A stretch of DNA of 64,000 bases from Catonia carolina (Eukaryota > Arthropoda > Insecta > Hemiptera > Achilidae), in assembly GCA_035578175.1 (NCBI GenBank), contig JAQMRL010000001.1, forward strand, positions 51,173,553 to 51,237,552, given 5' to 3'. The notes under the pieces are model-generated. The model did not search any database. It was not told the DNA's origin and saw nothing but the letters and a program-made list of their open reading frames with translations. This document shows, piece by piece, positions 24,901 through 39,000 of the stretch (positions are counted from its first letter, which is position 1; each line of letters begins with the position of its first letter). The position numbers were made by a program, and so were the translations under genes.

Positions 24901-27900
24901 TAATAGCCAGCAAAACTGGCTATATGCCAGGGGTTCCAGGTTTGATTCCTGAAACAACTGGCTTATATGCCAGGAGTTCCAGGTTTGATTCCTGGTCAGG
25001 TCTGGTATTTTTTCATCTCTCATTTTTATCTATGATGCTTCATCATCTGCGTTAGCATTTATGTGCAAAACAGTCAAACGTAAAACCCAAGAATTTTTTT
25101 AAAAATTATAATTGAATTATCAAAGAATGTTACTTGTTTTGTATCAAAATGTTTCCGCTGAGATTGATTTAACCCAACAAGCAGTGAAATTATTTTTACT
25201 ATACTTTTCAGTATTGTAATATTCAATACAAGTGTTTGTTAGTAATAAGGAGAACCTCTTCATGACTCAAAATTGAATGCACAAAATTTTGAGTCACCTG
25301 ATTTATATCCATCAGCCTTCACAGTACCTCACTTTTCACTGAAGGACCAAAAATGTGGCTTTACAAGAGCTTTTAATTTTAAATTATATTTAACAACTGT
25401 TCATAGAACATTTTTTTTATTTCTTAAAACGTTGATACAGCTGTAAGAATACCATGATTGTATTCATTAGTCACTGTTTTTACAGTTTTATTTAACGGGT
25501 AGAGTAATTAATAGTTTCTTGGTTTCTTTAAAACAACTTAACCAAAACAATTTTCAATATCTGTGTTATTTTTTTTTGTATTAGCGGATTAGTTTTTATT
25601 TCATAAATACATTATTTTGCAGTATGTGAGTGTGCTTGTAGTCCTTCTGAAGTGTTCAGCTGAATTTTATTTAAAAGAGCGTGGTATTTGTATTTGTGAA
25701 TGATGTTTTGATAGTTACAATTTAATACAAGTTGTAGTAGTTTTCTTCTCCTGTAATAGATTATTATAAACATTATTTCCATAAGTACTTCAGTTATTTT
25801 ATCTTGTTTTTGATTTTTAAAGATAATTAAAAATTTTCAGTGTCAATTTTTTAATCATGTGATTGATTAATATGTTGATGGTTTTCTACTTAAGTTAGTT
25901 CATTTACTGTTAGTATAGAAATTGGTTTTTGTACAATGCATCAGAATTGGTAGTGTTTTTGATATGTCCATTTTAGTGTAAGTCTTATCATCTATGTAAC
26001 TTTATCTAGCAATACATACAATAATATCTATTACAAGCACGATAAATTTAGCCGTTTGGGAGTTTGCTGAGTACTTCGCCACTTCCTCACCTTGCCACTC
26101 CCACTAGTTGGAGCAATTTCTCCTCTCTTACTGCTCCTGTTGACTTGAAACATACCTTATTTTAAGGTTTACTTCACCCTTTACACTCAAAAAATTTACT
26201 CCGGCAGTTGGTTGGTCAGCTGTCATTAAGTCTTGAAAAGATTATTGGAGGTCAAGTTCAGTTCGGTTATTATAGCCTTAAAGAGTTATTCGGCTCAGTT
26301 GTGATTATTTTCCCAGTGTTTCATTAATTTTTATGTAAATCATAATTATCTCATCGGAGTACCTGTTATACAATTCTGTTTATACTTTATTTGTATTAAT
26401 ATACCCTATTATCCAACCACAGTAAATAAATACAATCAATAATAAATATAGCAAATAAACTACTATTATTTAATCTAACACGTAAAAAATTGTGTACTTC
26501 TTGTAACATTGTAAAGAGCGTAAGTGGAGCTATAAGTACATAGGAGGTTGTGGAAGGGATACATGAGCGAGAACTCGACCCGCCTAAATCTTTCGTTCTT
26601 ATTATAGCTGATTATGTTTTAATATTATTGCATTCACTTTAATAACCTTCAGGTAATTTCTAATTTATTTCTGTTCTACTAGATAATAATCGGAGAAAAT
26701 TAAGCTATTTTAAACTGTTTTTTACACAGCACCAACTGACCAAAATATTTTCATGGTTTTTCTTCTGTTATATTTTCGGCCTACTAAGGACCACATTAAA
26801 TGATTTTTCTCACACCTGATTGTCCTTCTCTTTCATTTCTGTTTTTCATCATTCCAAGCCTTTTTAATTTTTTACTTAACTCTTTCTTTTTTCTGATCAT
26901 TTCTTGTCATTTATCATCTTCTCTTTTTCTTGGAATCCCTCAAATTCTTTAATCATTCGGGGTCCAATACAACCGGGTGTCAGATGAGCAGGGCTCAAAC
27001 TTATCAAGTATGGATTGTCATTCATAATCCTAGTAATTATAATTCCTAGTAAAAGAGGTAGACATTTTAAAACCATTTTTCAATTCCTATGAACCATCTG
27101 TGTTTTGTCATTTTTACATCCATCAAATAACTGCTTTGTAAATATTTTTTGGTTCATTCTTAGTGCGAAAATTTCTACATATTTTCATTTTATGTGGAAA
27201 TTTATTCTATTTGTCCATAAAACTGAATTTTTCTTTTTATAATAGAGTTTGTTATCTTTTCTATTTCTCAGATAAAATATATGAACAAACCACTGGCTTT
27301 CTAAAAATTAAGTCTGTTGTTTATGGAAGCTATAGAATTATACTTTCAAATCTCCATGTTGCTATGCTACAAAGTTGTGTTTAGGAACCACAAAATTTTT
27401 GTTAAAAGGTACTGAAAACCATACTCTTCAGTGAAAATGAGCTTTTTTAGGAATGTTTTTGGTAAATAATAGACATTATGTGAATTTCTTTCTTTTATAC
27501 TTGTCCTGAAGTTTCAAATACATGTATTGCTCCAAGTTTAAACTATTATTATTATTTTTTCTAATAGTGTATTGCAAATTTGCTATAAAGGTCGTTTTCT
27601 CCAAAAGGTTTGTGTATGCTCGGATAGAGCTTTCGTTCTGTATAACCTATATATATTTACAAACTGAAACAGAACATGGTTACTTGTGAGTGTCAGAAAT
27701 ATGTCATTTACGAAAAAAATTTGTTTTTTTTATGAATGAAAGGTTTTCGTTTTTTTGAATTGAACAATACTAATTAAACAGGTATATATGTATTTTATTT
27801 TGTTGCTCAACCTAAACCCTGCATGCATTTCGTCTATGGTTATATTTTCAGGGTATGTCTGTCCCATGGTTGAAAATCTTCACTTCCTTACCAGCTTGGG

Positions 27901-30900
27901 CGATCGGCATCACAACATTTGGTCGAATTTGGGTTCATTACACCTTCATCATTCCTGGCCCATTGTACATGAAAACAGTTCTTGGATTTAGTATACAAAA
28001 GGTAATAAACCTAAGCTAACCATGATGTATTTATATTTTATTAATTAGATTCAGTTTTTATTTTATTTAACTAAGAGCATTTGTGGGTGAATAATAGATC
28101 TTTTAAAATGCCAAGTTCTACTAAAAAAATTTGTTAGTTTGGTTATATTTACACCATTCATTTTTCTCTTTTCTTTTAATGTAGTAGAGAAATCCTGTTT
28201 CTTTTATAGTTATGTAGAGAAACTCAATTATAATTTTCACAAAAGTTTGTTTATTTCAAAGTAAAAAATGTAAATGTGTTTCACACATGACACAATGACA
28301 TAATTTTATTCAGCTTGGCATAATTTTTATTAAAAGCTGCTGTTGGTGCGGTTTTTTTAAAATTTGTAAGCAGCATTAGTAGGTGGCATATTTCTGTTTT
28401 CTATAATTTTCTTTCTGTAATGTTGTAATAGTTTAATTTTATTAAACTCTCTTATTTCTTAAAATTGTATTGGTATAAGTCCACTACAGTGTGTCTAGTT
28501 TGACCATTATTTGTATAATTTAATTTACATAAATCTTTAAAATGCGTTCTGCAGCTTGTTATTACTTCATGTGTAAAAATACAGTAATACTTTAACTAAA
28601 CTTTTTTGTTACTGCTTTAATCTTTTTTTACATGTTATTCAACACTTGTATGTGTTTTGGTGGATCCACCTGTGTCAGAATAAATAAAACACACAAAAAT
28701 GGAAACTAGTACCAGTAAACTGTTATTCATGGTAGTGACTGGTGTGATATTCATGGATAACAAATTCATGAATAATCTGCCAATATTGAAGGAAAGTCTT
28801 AATGAAAAGGTTTTTTATTAATATAAACACTGTTTCATTAATAATTGTAAAAATGAATTAGGTAAACTTTACTTCAAAACGAAAATCAAGTTTTTCATCA
28901 GTCAAGAGCTCAAATAATGTTTGTTCATTTATGTCATAGTTTAACAACTCAGAAATGTTACTCTTATTGACATCTTCTCCCCGGGAAACTCATTCGTAGG
29001 TTTCATCTGTTCAATGAAACTGAAAACGTTCTTTGTTTGGTAGGATTTTCCTCCATGATTTCGAGAGTGTAGAAGGTTCAACTAAATGCCAGGGAGCAAA
29101 AATACCATAAATAGCATCTAGAATTATTTAGTTCATAATAATTGTCTTGCGTTATAAATATACTTTCTGCTAGCTGTGACAAAGCATTGTCAATTATTAG
29201 TATGGCAAGCCTTTGGAGCTGTGGCAATCTTTAATCTCTAAAGAAAAGTGATTATTGAACAAATCTTGAAGATATTCATGTCAATTCAGGCCTTTTTCTG
29301 TTGGTAATCATAAGTGCAGATCTGCTTTTGTACCTGTAACAGTACGAGTTTACCTGACAGCCCGACGTAAAACAATATCAAATATTGAATCTGAACTCAA
29401 CTGAATTGTTTTTCTTTCCTTTTTTTTAACTTTCTACAGTAACTGTATTTGTATGTATTAAAGGTTTTTCAAAGTTTTGTTTTCTATTAAGTTTTTCATT
29501 TCATTTTTATCGTTATATTTTTCATATCACTGTACTTATGTAAATTTTCAGTTTCGGTAACATGTCGCAGATAATCGAGAGTTTACCATTTTAAATTGTT
29601 TACAGAAGATGTTATATTTTCAGTCAATTGTATAAAACTATTAAATCATTCATATAGGTACTGAAGTCACGAGATTGCCTTTTGCATATGGATGGGCTGT
29701 GAGGAAAGGAAGAGAAAATATGACAGTGCTGCCAACCTTAACAGTGAGACACTACTCGTACATTTCACTATCGTGCAGTTTCTACATACATCTTGTTGTA
29801 AGCTGTGGTTTAATCCGAGAAAATTTTCTTCATAAACCTTATAAAAAATTAATCTGTCCTGTAATACTGCCTATAGCTTAATTACACACCTAGAAGTGTT
29901 TGATTTACTGTAATTACCAGCTACCTTATTCCATTGGAATAAATTTTCTATGAATGAATCGCCTTCTTTACGATCGCTGTCACCAGCGTCTTCACTATCA
30001 GTCTCACTAGTCTACCTAACTGCTTCCTTTTTTTACCAGGTGTCAACAAAACTGTTGAAGAACAGCTTCAACTCATCTTTCATTTCCTACTTTATTTTTA
30101 GAATTGTGGAAAGAGAAAAATCAAAGTGGTTAGCCACTTGCTCATGGTTTTGTTAAGAGGCATTGAAAGGCATTTTTGTTTAGTTTCAACATAACAGAAT
30201 TTTATTACACTGCGTATTAGATTTCGCTCAGCACTGAATAGTCTGACTACATACATTTTCAAAAAACTAACATTTCTTTTTACGGTAACCAACAGTTATA
30301 TTCGTACCATTAACCTACAAAAGGTTCCGCAATATTCTGTAGAGGCTATGCTCTGGGTATAGTATAAGCTGTCATGTTTGTGTACTGAAATTAAAGCAGT
30401 CGTGCATGCACACTGATGCTGTTCCCCCTTTACCCCTCGTTGCAAACAAGGGCAAACTCGTGACTCAAGTGACTACAGCTATCCTTTTTCATATTCTGTG
30501 AAGATGGCTGTGTAATATTTTAAAATGGTTAAATAAATTAATTAAATTTTAAAATGGGCAACTCCATGGCGCAGTGGTTAGTACGCTAGCCTACCAAGCA
30601 GAAGGTCCCAGGTTCGATTCCCGGCAAGGGCCTGGAATTCATTACATATCAAAACTCATTGTTTTATACTCCAAAGTAGTCGCTAATAACAAAGATGTTG
30701 ATGCTATTAAAAATAAAAACTTAAAAAAAATACATTTTTTAATGAAGTGATTTTGATTGCTGTTGTCATCTACACAGAATAAGAGAAAAGATAGATTTGA
30801 ATGATTAAACAATTTTACACTAGTGACTGAATAAATTACATATTCTGTAAAAGTTTTAATGTATTAGTTTCAATTTTTCTGTTCTCTCATTAACTCTGAT

Positions 30901-33000
30901 AAAAGTGGATCCACCGAAACTTTTAAGTTTGCAGAATAGTATGTGAAATGAAGATTTAGGCAGTAACAAAGAAGGTTAGTAAAAAAAATTGTAGTATTTT
31001 TATGTTTGGATTATTTTATTTTGATCGGCCTACTGTTTTTGCTGCTGTTGCTAGCTGCAGCTTGGAATAACAGGCTTCTTAAGTATGGAACATACTTAAA
31101 TAATTTATGTATTAGTTGGATGTTTTTGTTAAAAAGACTTCAACATTATTAGGCTTACTTTTTTGTTAGTTCTTTAAGACCAATGATTCATTCATTAGTT
31201 ACTTTGTTTAAAACGTTGGTATTTTGACAAAAGACGAATTAAGTGATGGGTGCAATTGGCCTGGTCAAATCCAATGAAATGGACTGGAATAACTGGTGAC
31301 ACACAGCGAATTGTTGGTGTAATTTAAGGTGCTGTTGGTTTGGTGGTGTTTCCAGCAGGCTGCTATGTGTTATCTGTGTGCAGAACGGAGTTATGAGTGG
31401 AGTGCCATTCCTGTGCAGTTACTTTTCGTCGGTAGTTTTCTGTTACGCTGGCGACTACCTAGTCAACAGAAACTTGATGAGCTTAACCAACGTACGAAAA
31501 CTATTCACAGCTATGTGTAAGTATTTTACCTTTTTACATCTAAAATTATTTAGAACTATATATCTTGGTTACTGTTATCTTTCCCATGCTGTTGCTCAAG
31601 CATTGTGGCTTGCTTCTTTAGAGAAAAAAATTTATTGCTGCACTATTATATGCTTGATGTTATTCTGTTTTCATTTATAATTATGATTTGGTACTGGTTA
31701 AATCAGTTTTTTGATCTTATAAAAATTGTTTTAATTAGCAACACATTTTTATTTTTGATGAAAATAGTATAGTAAATCATTTTTTAAAACATTCCATCGC
31801 CAAAAGTAACATTAGATAGTTACTAAAGTATAGTACATGCAAAACGTGGTGAAGCTTACAAGAGAGCGTGGTATGGCTGAGTGGGAACTGCAGATAACTA
31901 CAAGAAAGGAGCTAATGAGAGTGATGCTAATGTTAGTCTTGCTGGTCAACTACTGAATAAAAAAAATTTGGAAACTAATTAACTGTCGCACAACCAAAAA
32001 TAACAATTTGATAACACTACGTTTACTACAGCACTGTTTACTACTGAACTCTGAATTACTATAACAAATTAAACTAATGGTGAAGATACAAACTACAGTA
32101 GAACTTCATTAAGCCGGACCAGTTTTGGAAAAAAATTGTTTAGTGTAGTAAATGAAGACTTGTTTTATTGATAATAAATCGCTATTCTCAGTTGGTACAT
32201 TACTCGAATTCACTTGCCAGTGAGTGAGTTCATTGCACTCACTCCGCCTGTTGTTGCTATACAACTAACTGTGACCCAACACTCTTCTGCCTCTTCCTTA
32301 AAGTCTTAAAGTCATGGAAAAAGTTGTTGCCTGGTGTGTGTGACATGCCAGAAAGCAATAACATTGAAAAAGAAGCAAAAACAAGTGTGAAAGAAGATTT
32401 TATAAGCATTTAAAATATTGATGGCTGTTCTGATGTTGATAAAGAAGACATTAACAATTGGTTGCGAATTGATAATGATGGAGGTTATAAAGCGATTACA
32501 GAGGAAGAAATTATTGCATCATTCAGTGTTACAAAGAATTAAAATGATGAGGATTCAGACAGTGATGAGGATTCCAGTGCTGGTTGATGAACCAGCTGTG
32601 GTTTCGACCCATGCAGAAGCAGTTGCAAACAGATAAATTGATGGTTTATTTCGATAGTGACGCTGAAACATTGCCAAACGAGCTTCTAATGCCAAAGTGG
32701 ATGCGAGATTGCGCTTCTCATAAATGATACAGTAAACTGAGGCAAAAAAAAGCTCACTGCCTTTTTTACTACTGACTAGTTCGTAACTATATTGTGTACA
32801 GTGTAAATACATACAGTATTACGTGGTTTTAGGTGTAAGTTTGCCAATAATAATTTTTAAACTAAATTAAAAACATTTTTGATAAGTACAAGTTTTTTTT
32901 ATCAGTTTTCCTCATTCTCTGGATAACCCAGATTGTTATTAAGTCGGATTGGCCCCGGTCCCAGTTGATCCAAGTAAATGTGGTTCTTCTACCACATAAT

Positions 33001-33033
<33 letters not shown>

Positions 33034-36000
33034 AAGCAAGTTTTGCAACCTTAGAGTCGCTTCTCGCATCCCTTCCGCCATCGCTCCCTATCTCTCCAGT
33101 CCCCCTCTCGCAATCCTCTATCTTCCATCTCCTGTCGAACATTGGTCATCCATATTTTCCTTGGCCTACCCCGCTTCTGATGCTGGTTTGGAGTCCATTC
33201 AAAGGTTTTCAATGGTATTCTCTCGGTATTCATTCGACGAAGGTGGCCATACCATTTTACCTGATTCCTCCCAATGCTACTTAGTATTGTTTCTTTTACC
33301 TGCATCTGCTCTCTTATTACTTCATTTCTTACTTTATCCAATAATGATAAGCCTGCGCATCTTCTCCAATACATCATTTCTGCAGCAAGCAATTTTGCAG
33401 CATGTCTGCGATCCATTACCCACACCTCAGATCCATACGTCAATATTGGTTCTATCATAGCTTGATATATGTTTGTTTTTGTCTTTTTTGTAAGTGTTTT
33501 GTTCCACAGAATTGGATGCAGTGCTCTGATAATGTTTTTTCCCTTCCCTATCTTCTTTAAAATATCTTCATTGTCTCTACCATCCTCATTTATTGTAACA
33601 CCCAAGTAATTATATTGCCTCACCATTTTTATAGCACCAAAATCTGTCTGTATGTCTTGCCCCTTGCCTCCAATATTCAAATAATTTGTTTTATCCATGT
33701 TGACCTCAAGTCCCCACTCCTGAAAATCTCCTATCAGTTTGTTCAGCATATATGTCATATCCTGCTGGTCTTCTGCTAATACAACTTGATCATCTGCAAA
33801 CAATATAGTATATACGGGCCCGTTTCCTGTTTGTATTCCCATAGGGCTACATTTCCTGATCCACTGTCTGAGAGCACTATTTAAGTAAATTTTGAACAGG
33901 GTTGGTGATAGACATGAACCTTGTTTAACGCCCTTATTTGGGAATATAGCAGCTGATTCTTGACTTCCAAACCCAATAATTGATTTATTGTTTTTATAAA
34001 TTTCCTTTATAGCGTTTATGTAGACCGCATTTACACCAGAATCCCTCATAGCAGTCCATAACTTTTTACGCGGTACAGAATCGAATGCTTTTTTTAAGTC
34101 TATAAAGGTGGCATGGAGCTCCAAACCTCTTGCTAATCTTTTTTCTATCAACTGCTTCAATGTGAAAATATTGTCTACACAGGACCGTCCTGGTCTAAAT
34201 CCACTCTGTTCTTCACTTTCTGTTAAATCAAATTCTATACGAGCTTTAAGGACTCTTTCATAAAGTTTACCGATAGATGAAGTTATGCTGATCCCCCTAT
34301 AATTACCGCAATCCTTTCTATTCCCTTTCTTAAAAATAGAGTGTATATATGCTATTCTCCATTCTCTAGGAATATCCTCACCCCTTAGGCACTTGTTGAA
34401 AATTTTGCACAATATTTTTAGAACTTCTTGTGTGGCGTGCTTTATCAACTCAATAGGCAAATCACCTGGTCCGGAGGCCTTGTTATTCTTCATTCCTTTC
34501 AGAGCAGATTCCACTTCTTCCAATGTTATCGGATCCACCCCTCTCACGGCTGTCTCTTTAACATCAACTCCAGTATCGAGGAATTCTCCCCGACTCTCCA
34601 CCAACAGCATTTCATAATAATCTTTCCATTGATCTACTGTGATGGGGCTAATTCTTTTTCGTTCATTGGAATTCTTTCTCAATACGTTAATCGTTCCCCA
34701 CGCCTCCCTTGACCTAGATCCACCTACTAGTGAGCTGATTTCTGCACATTTGATGTTCCACAATTCATTTTTCGCGGTTTTTATTTCTTTTTTCACAATA
34801 TATCTATATCTATTATAATTTCTCAGGTCTTCATCATCCTTTGTGTTCAACCACTTTAGAAATAGTCTTTTTTTCTCTTCAACAACTCCTTTCAGGTCCT
34901 CTGTCCACCAAGAATGAGTGTGCCTTGTCCTCTCTTCAAATCCCAGTGCCTCTAGTGCTGCTTCGTGAACTTTCGTCTTCAATGCATCATACATCATCTC
35001 TGCAGAACCATTTACTTCTCCACGAAAACTCTGAGCCAAACGAAGTTTATACAGGAAACTGGTGGATTCATTCTTTAAACTATCAATGTTATACTTCCTA
35101 TGTAATTCTTTATTAGTGTTTTGTTCCTGCGGCCTTCTTCTTGTTGAATACTGAATTTCAAGTTTGGCTTTCACAAGAAAGTGATCTGAACCACACTGCG
35201 CTCCTCTCCAAACTTTTACATCATAAGGCTTTATTGCTGAGTTCTGCTTCATTATAACATAGTCGATAATTGACCTTAGCTTTCTTGATTTCTGGGTCCA
35301 CGTATATTTATGAATATCCTTGTGCTGAAAATATCCATTTAGAATTCTCAGGGAAAACTGCTCACATATCTCTATCCATCTCTTTCCATTATCATTTATT
35401 GCATCCTCGCCGTGTTGTCCTATTATTCTATTGTCCAGTGCTTTACCAACTCTTCCATTCAAGTCCCCCAATAGAATTACTTCTTGTCTGCTTTTCGTTT
35501 TATTCAACTCTTCCGTGAGTTTATCGAAAAAGGCGTCCTTTGTGTTATCATCTGAATCATCGGTGGGTGCATAGATGCCAAATATTTTTATTTCTCTACC
35601 ATTCACCTTAATATCAACAGTAATGACCCTTTCATCCACAGGTGTCCAATCAATTATATTTTTCACCATAGTTCTCTTTATTGCAACAGCCACCCCCGCC
35701 TTAGCTCTTCTAGATTTGTCCACTCCACTCCAAAACAATATGTAATCTGCTCTGTAAGCGTTTCCTTGTCCTTTCTTTTTCGTTTCATTTAGAACCGCTA
35801 CATCCATATTGTATGCATGGAGCTCCTCAAACACTTGTTCTTCTTTCGTGTTCAATCCTTGTACATTCCAGCATCCAATATTCTTTAGTTGTTTGTGTTT
35901 CCGTTTTATTTTCCGAGAGTTCCAGTCCGTCCGAGGCAAGATTTTGGGATTTTTTGCGATAAGAATTTTTACAGATGACAGGGTGCAGGCCTATCGATCT

Positions 36001-39000
36001 AACCCTCTACCAGAAGGATCGGTCAATTTTCTTTCAGGGTTTTCTTCCCTCAGCCTTTGATAAACCAATATCACATCTACAAGGCAGCAGCATTTCTTAG
36101 ACTTTATACTAACCCTAAAATCTGGGCTGCCACTTCCGCCATTCAAGCCGTTTCTGGAGACACTCTCCTTCGCCATATCTGCCGTTGTGGTCTTCACCCG
36201 TATCCCTGGGCAGGGGTCCGTGTTATACCCCACAGAACTGGGTCCCTACCTGAACTTGGCCACCTATTCACTCCGGCCTACTTGAGTGAGAGGTGCCCAC
36301 CCCCGCGACTTGGACGCGCCAGGTAAGAATTCCTCATGTGGGTATCAGAGAAGGGAGCTCTGATTCCCCATGAGGCGGGTTAATGAGCATGTTTGGTTCA
36401 TGCCCAAAGGCTAATTAAAGGTAATTAATTTAAATTACACAATGAGAGAACAAAACCATGCTAAATGAAGGAGACCAATGTTTCCAAAAATGTAACAAAC
36501 ATGTTCACTGTTTGGTACAGCGCGTAGGAGTGAGGTAGTCATACCCTCTCCACCATGAAACCAGTTAACATTCGATTTCGTTTAGTGGGGAGAATCTTCA
36601 CCATACTCTAATAATGTGATGTGTGTGTGATCAGGCAACGTTTCCATATTTCCTTGTATTTCTGTAAGTTCTATATTTTTCCGTATTCTTCCTTGAAGTA
36701 CACTGAAACCTATTTGTCAGAAGTTGATAGGACCAGATCAGTTTGGATGAACCAATTTTTCACCGTAATTGTTTGTAAATTTAATTTTATAATTTCCAGC
36801 AAAACCGCAAAAGTCCTTTCAAGGGAATTATACAGTCAGAACAATAATATTGGTAGATGGAGTAATTAATGAGCAGGTCAGTCATTTTGGCTGTTTGGGT
36901 TGTGATGTGTCACATAATAGAGGGCAGTGATGTATCACAAAAATAAGAAAATTTATTAGAATTTGTGGTATAATACGTTGGCATTTTAAAGGAAAGTCCA
37001 AAACTGACATATTCATGAAATTGTGTAAGATAGTGGCTTTCCCAACTCATTTGGCCTTGAGGCCTGGATGTGGAAGAAGAAATATGAGAATTCCATCCAG
37101 TCTATACAGATTCACTTTTTGAGAAATATTAAGAGCTATGGTAGACTGAATCAGTTCAAAAATGAGGATATATGGCAACAATTAGGTATCAGTTCTCGTA
37201 AGAAGTTATGGGGTACCACCAGAAAAGTATCAATCATCTACAAAGAATTCCCATGAATTCCTAGACTGACCAAAAGTTAGAAAACAATTGGAAGGCGTGG
37301 CCCTGAGTGGCTAGTGGCTATATGGATGACAGGTCCATGACCTAATCCTTGAATGTTAAAAGAAGAAGAAGAAAAAGAATTATAACATATTAAACCTACA
37401 TTAGAAGCTCCAAGGTTTACATCAGTAGCTTACATCAGTTTACATCATGCTTTTGTTCTCTCATTGTGTAAATTACTCATGAATCTTTAAGGGAAAATAA
37501 TTAAATTATCATGTTAAAAAGTTCATTTCCACACAGATTGCTGTAGTGTATTGTTTTTAGTTTTACCGGTAGCGTATAACATGTATGATGTTTCTGTTTA
37601 CACTCCTAGAGTATTGTATGTTGTACTGTATACATACATACCTTATAAAACAAACCAAGTTCCATACATCTAACAGTATCTTAACATTCCATCAATCTTA
37701 ACAGTACACAGGGGAGTTGTGAAGACCTGCTCAGATACAACAAAACATTTTCTAAACAAGCAAAAAGTTATTTTCTTAATACAACTTATTTCTGATAAAC
37801 AAGGTTTTAGAGTATTCTTCTTTGTCAGCTTTTTTTATAATTTTTTACCTTGGCATGAAGACTTCCATGACTTTTGTGATTAACTTCGGTGTATGATTCT
37901 TCTTCTTAGAATGAGTCCATCAATGAAGAATGGAAACAACTCTGGTAAATTGCTCTCAATCATGGACTACTCTTAAAACAGTGTGCAAAATCATAGGTTA
38001 GAACTGCAGAAATAAACATGTCTTAAAGGAGCCTGATTTGTAGAAATTTTGTCATTTTCAAAACCAATTTCATTTTTGGATTTTTTTATGAAGAATACTG
38101 AAAGCATTCTCTTTACAACCATATAATAAATTGTTTAAATCTTTTTAGTAGAACTGTGTATTAAAGATCATAATCTCCATTTAAAATTCACTAGAAGACA
38201 TTTTGAACTTCAGACGTATGATTTACGTGTTCAGTGTGATTCAGTATCAGGGGTGTTCCTGTCTAATGAATTTTTAATTTTTTTACTGCTTGATACATTC
38301 TTTCTAATGCCTAATGATATAGGATTCTAAGCAGTAAACAGTTTATTTGGACTACTGTCAATGAAACAACTTATAGGTAACAAAAAAAATTTAAAAAATA
38401 TCAGTGTAAAACCATGCTATCTATTTTTATTTATTTAGAGCATGCAGTTAGCATGTGACAGGATATTGTATTTTTAAATTACAATTCTAAATTTTTTTTG
38501 TATTCATTCCTCTGTGTCCATAACAACAATATTTAAATTTAATAAGTATTGTTTTAATGCACGTAGAATAATCTAACTTCTGTTGTTTATGTCCAAGTGT
38601 AGGTTTTTTGCCAATCCTTTTGTAGCTTGTTCTGAATATCAAATCCTTTTAATTTATAATATGTTTCTGAAGTGATGCATATTTTGGTTTTGTGTAATCT
38701 TGAACTATCAATTTTTGTACTATTTTTTCTTGTATCAGTTAAATTAGGCCTATACAATAATCATATGTTACTCCTTCAAGTTTCTTGCTCGAGTTCTTAT
38801 TTTAGAGCTTTAGTTTCTTTCTTCCCTTTTTTCTTCATTAATTTTGTTTCTTCTTCCATTAATTAATGTTTTTTCTTCCATCGCTCCGCTTTGGTTTGTA
38901 GTTTTTTATAACTTATTTCCTGGAAAACCCTTATGTTCTTCAGTTTCTTTTCTGAATTTATTTTTATGTTCTATTAAATCTTTTTCTTTGTTTAGTGCCA

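Noticed and set aside
27788..27991. Open frame of 67 codons overlapping exon 5
   Set aside because: It is in a different frame from the exon that joins correctly on both sides and matches SLC17 motifs.
32978..33465. Plus-strand open frames of 160 and 63 codons
   Set aside because: They are antisense shadows of the LINE polyprotein and its poly(A) tail.
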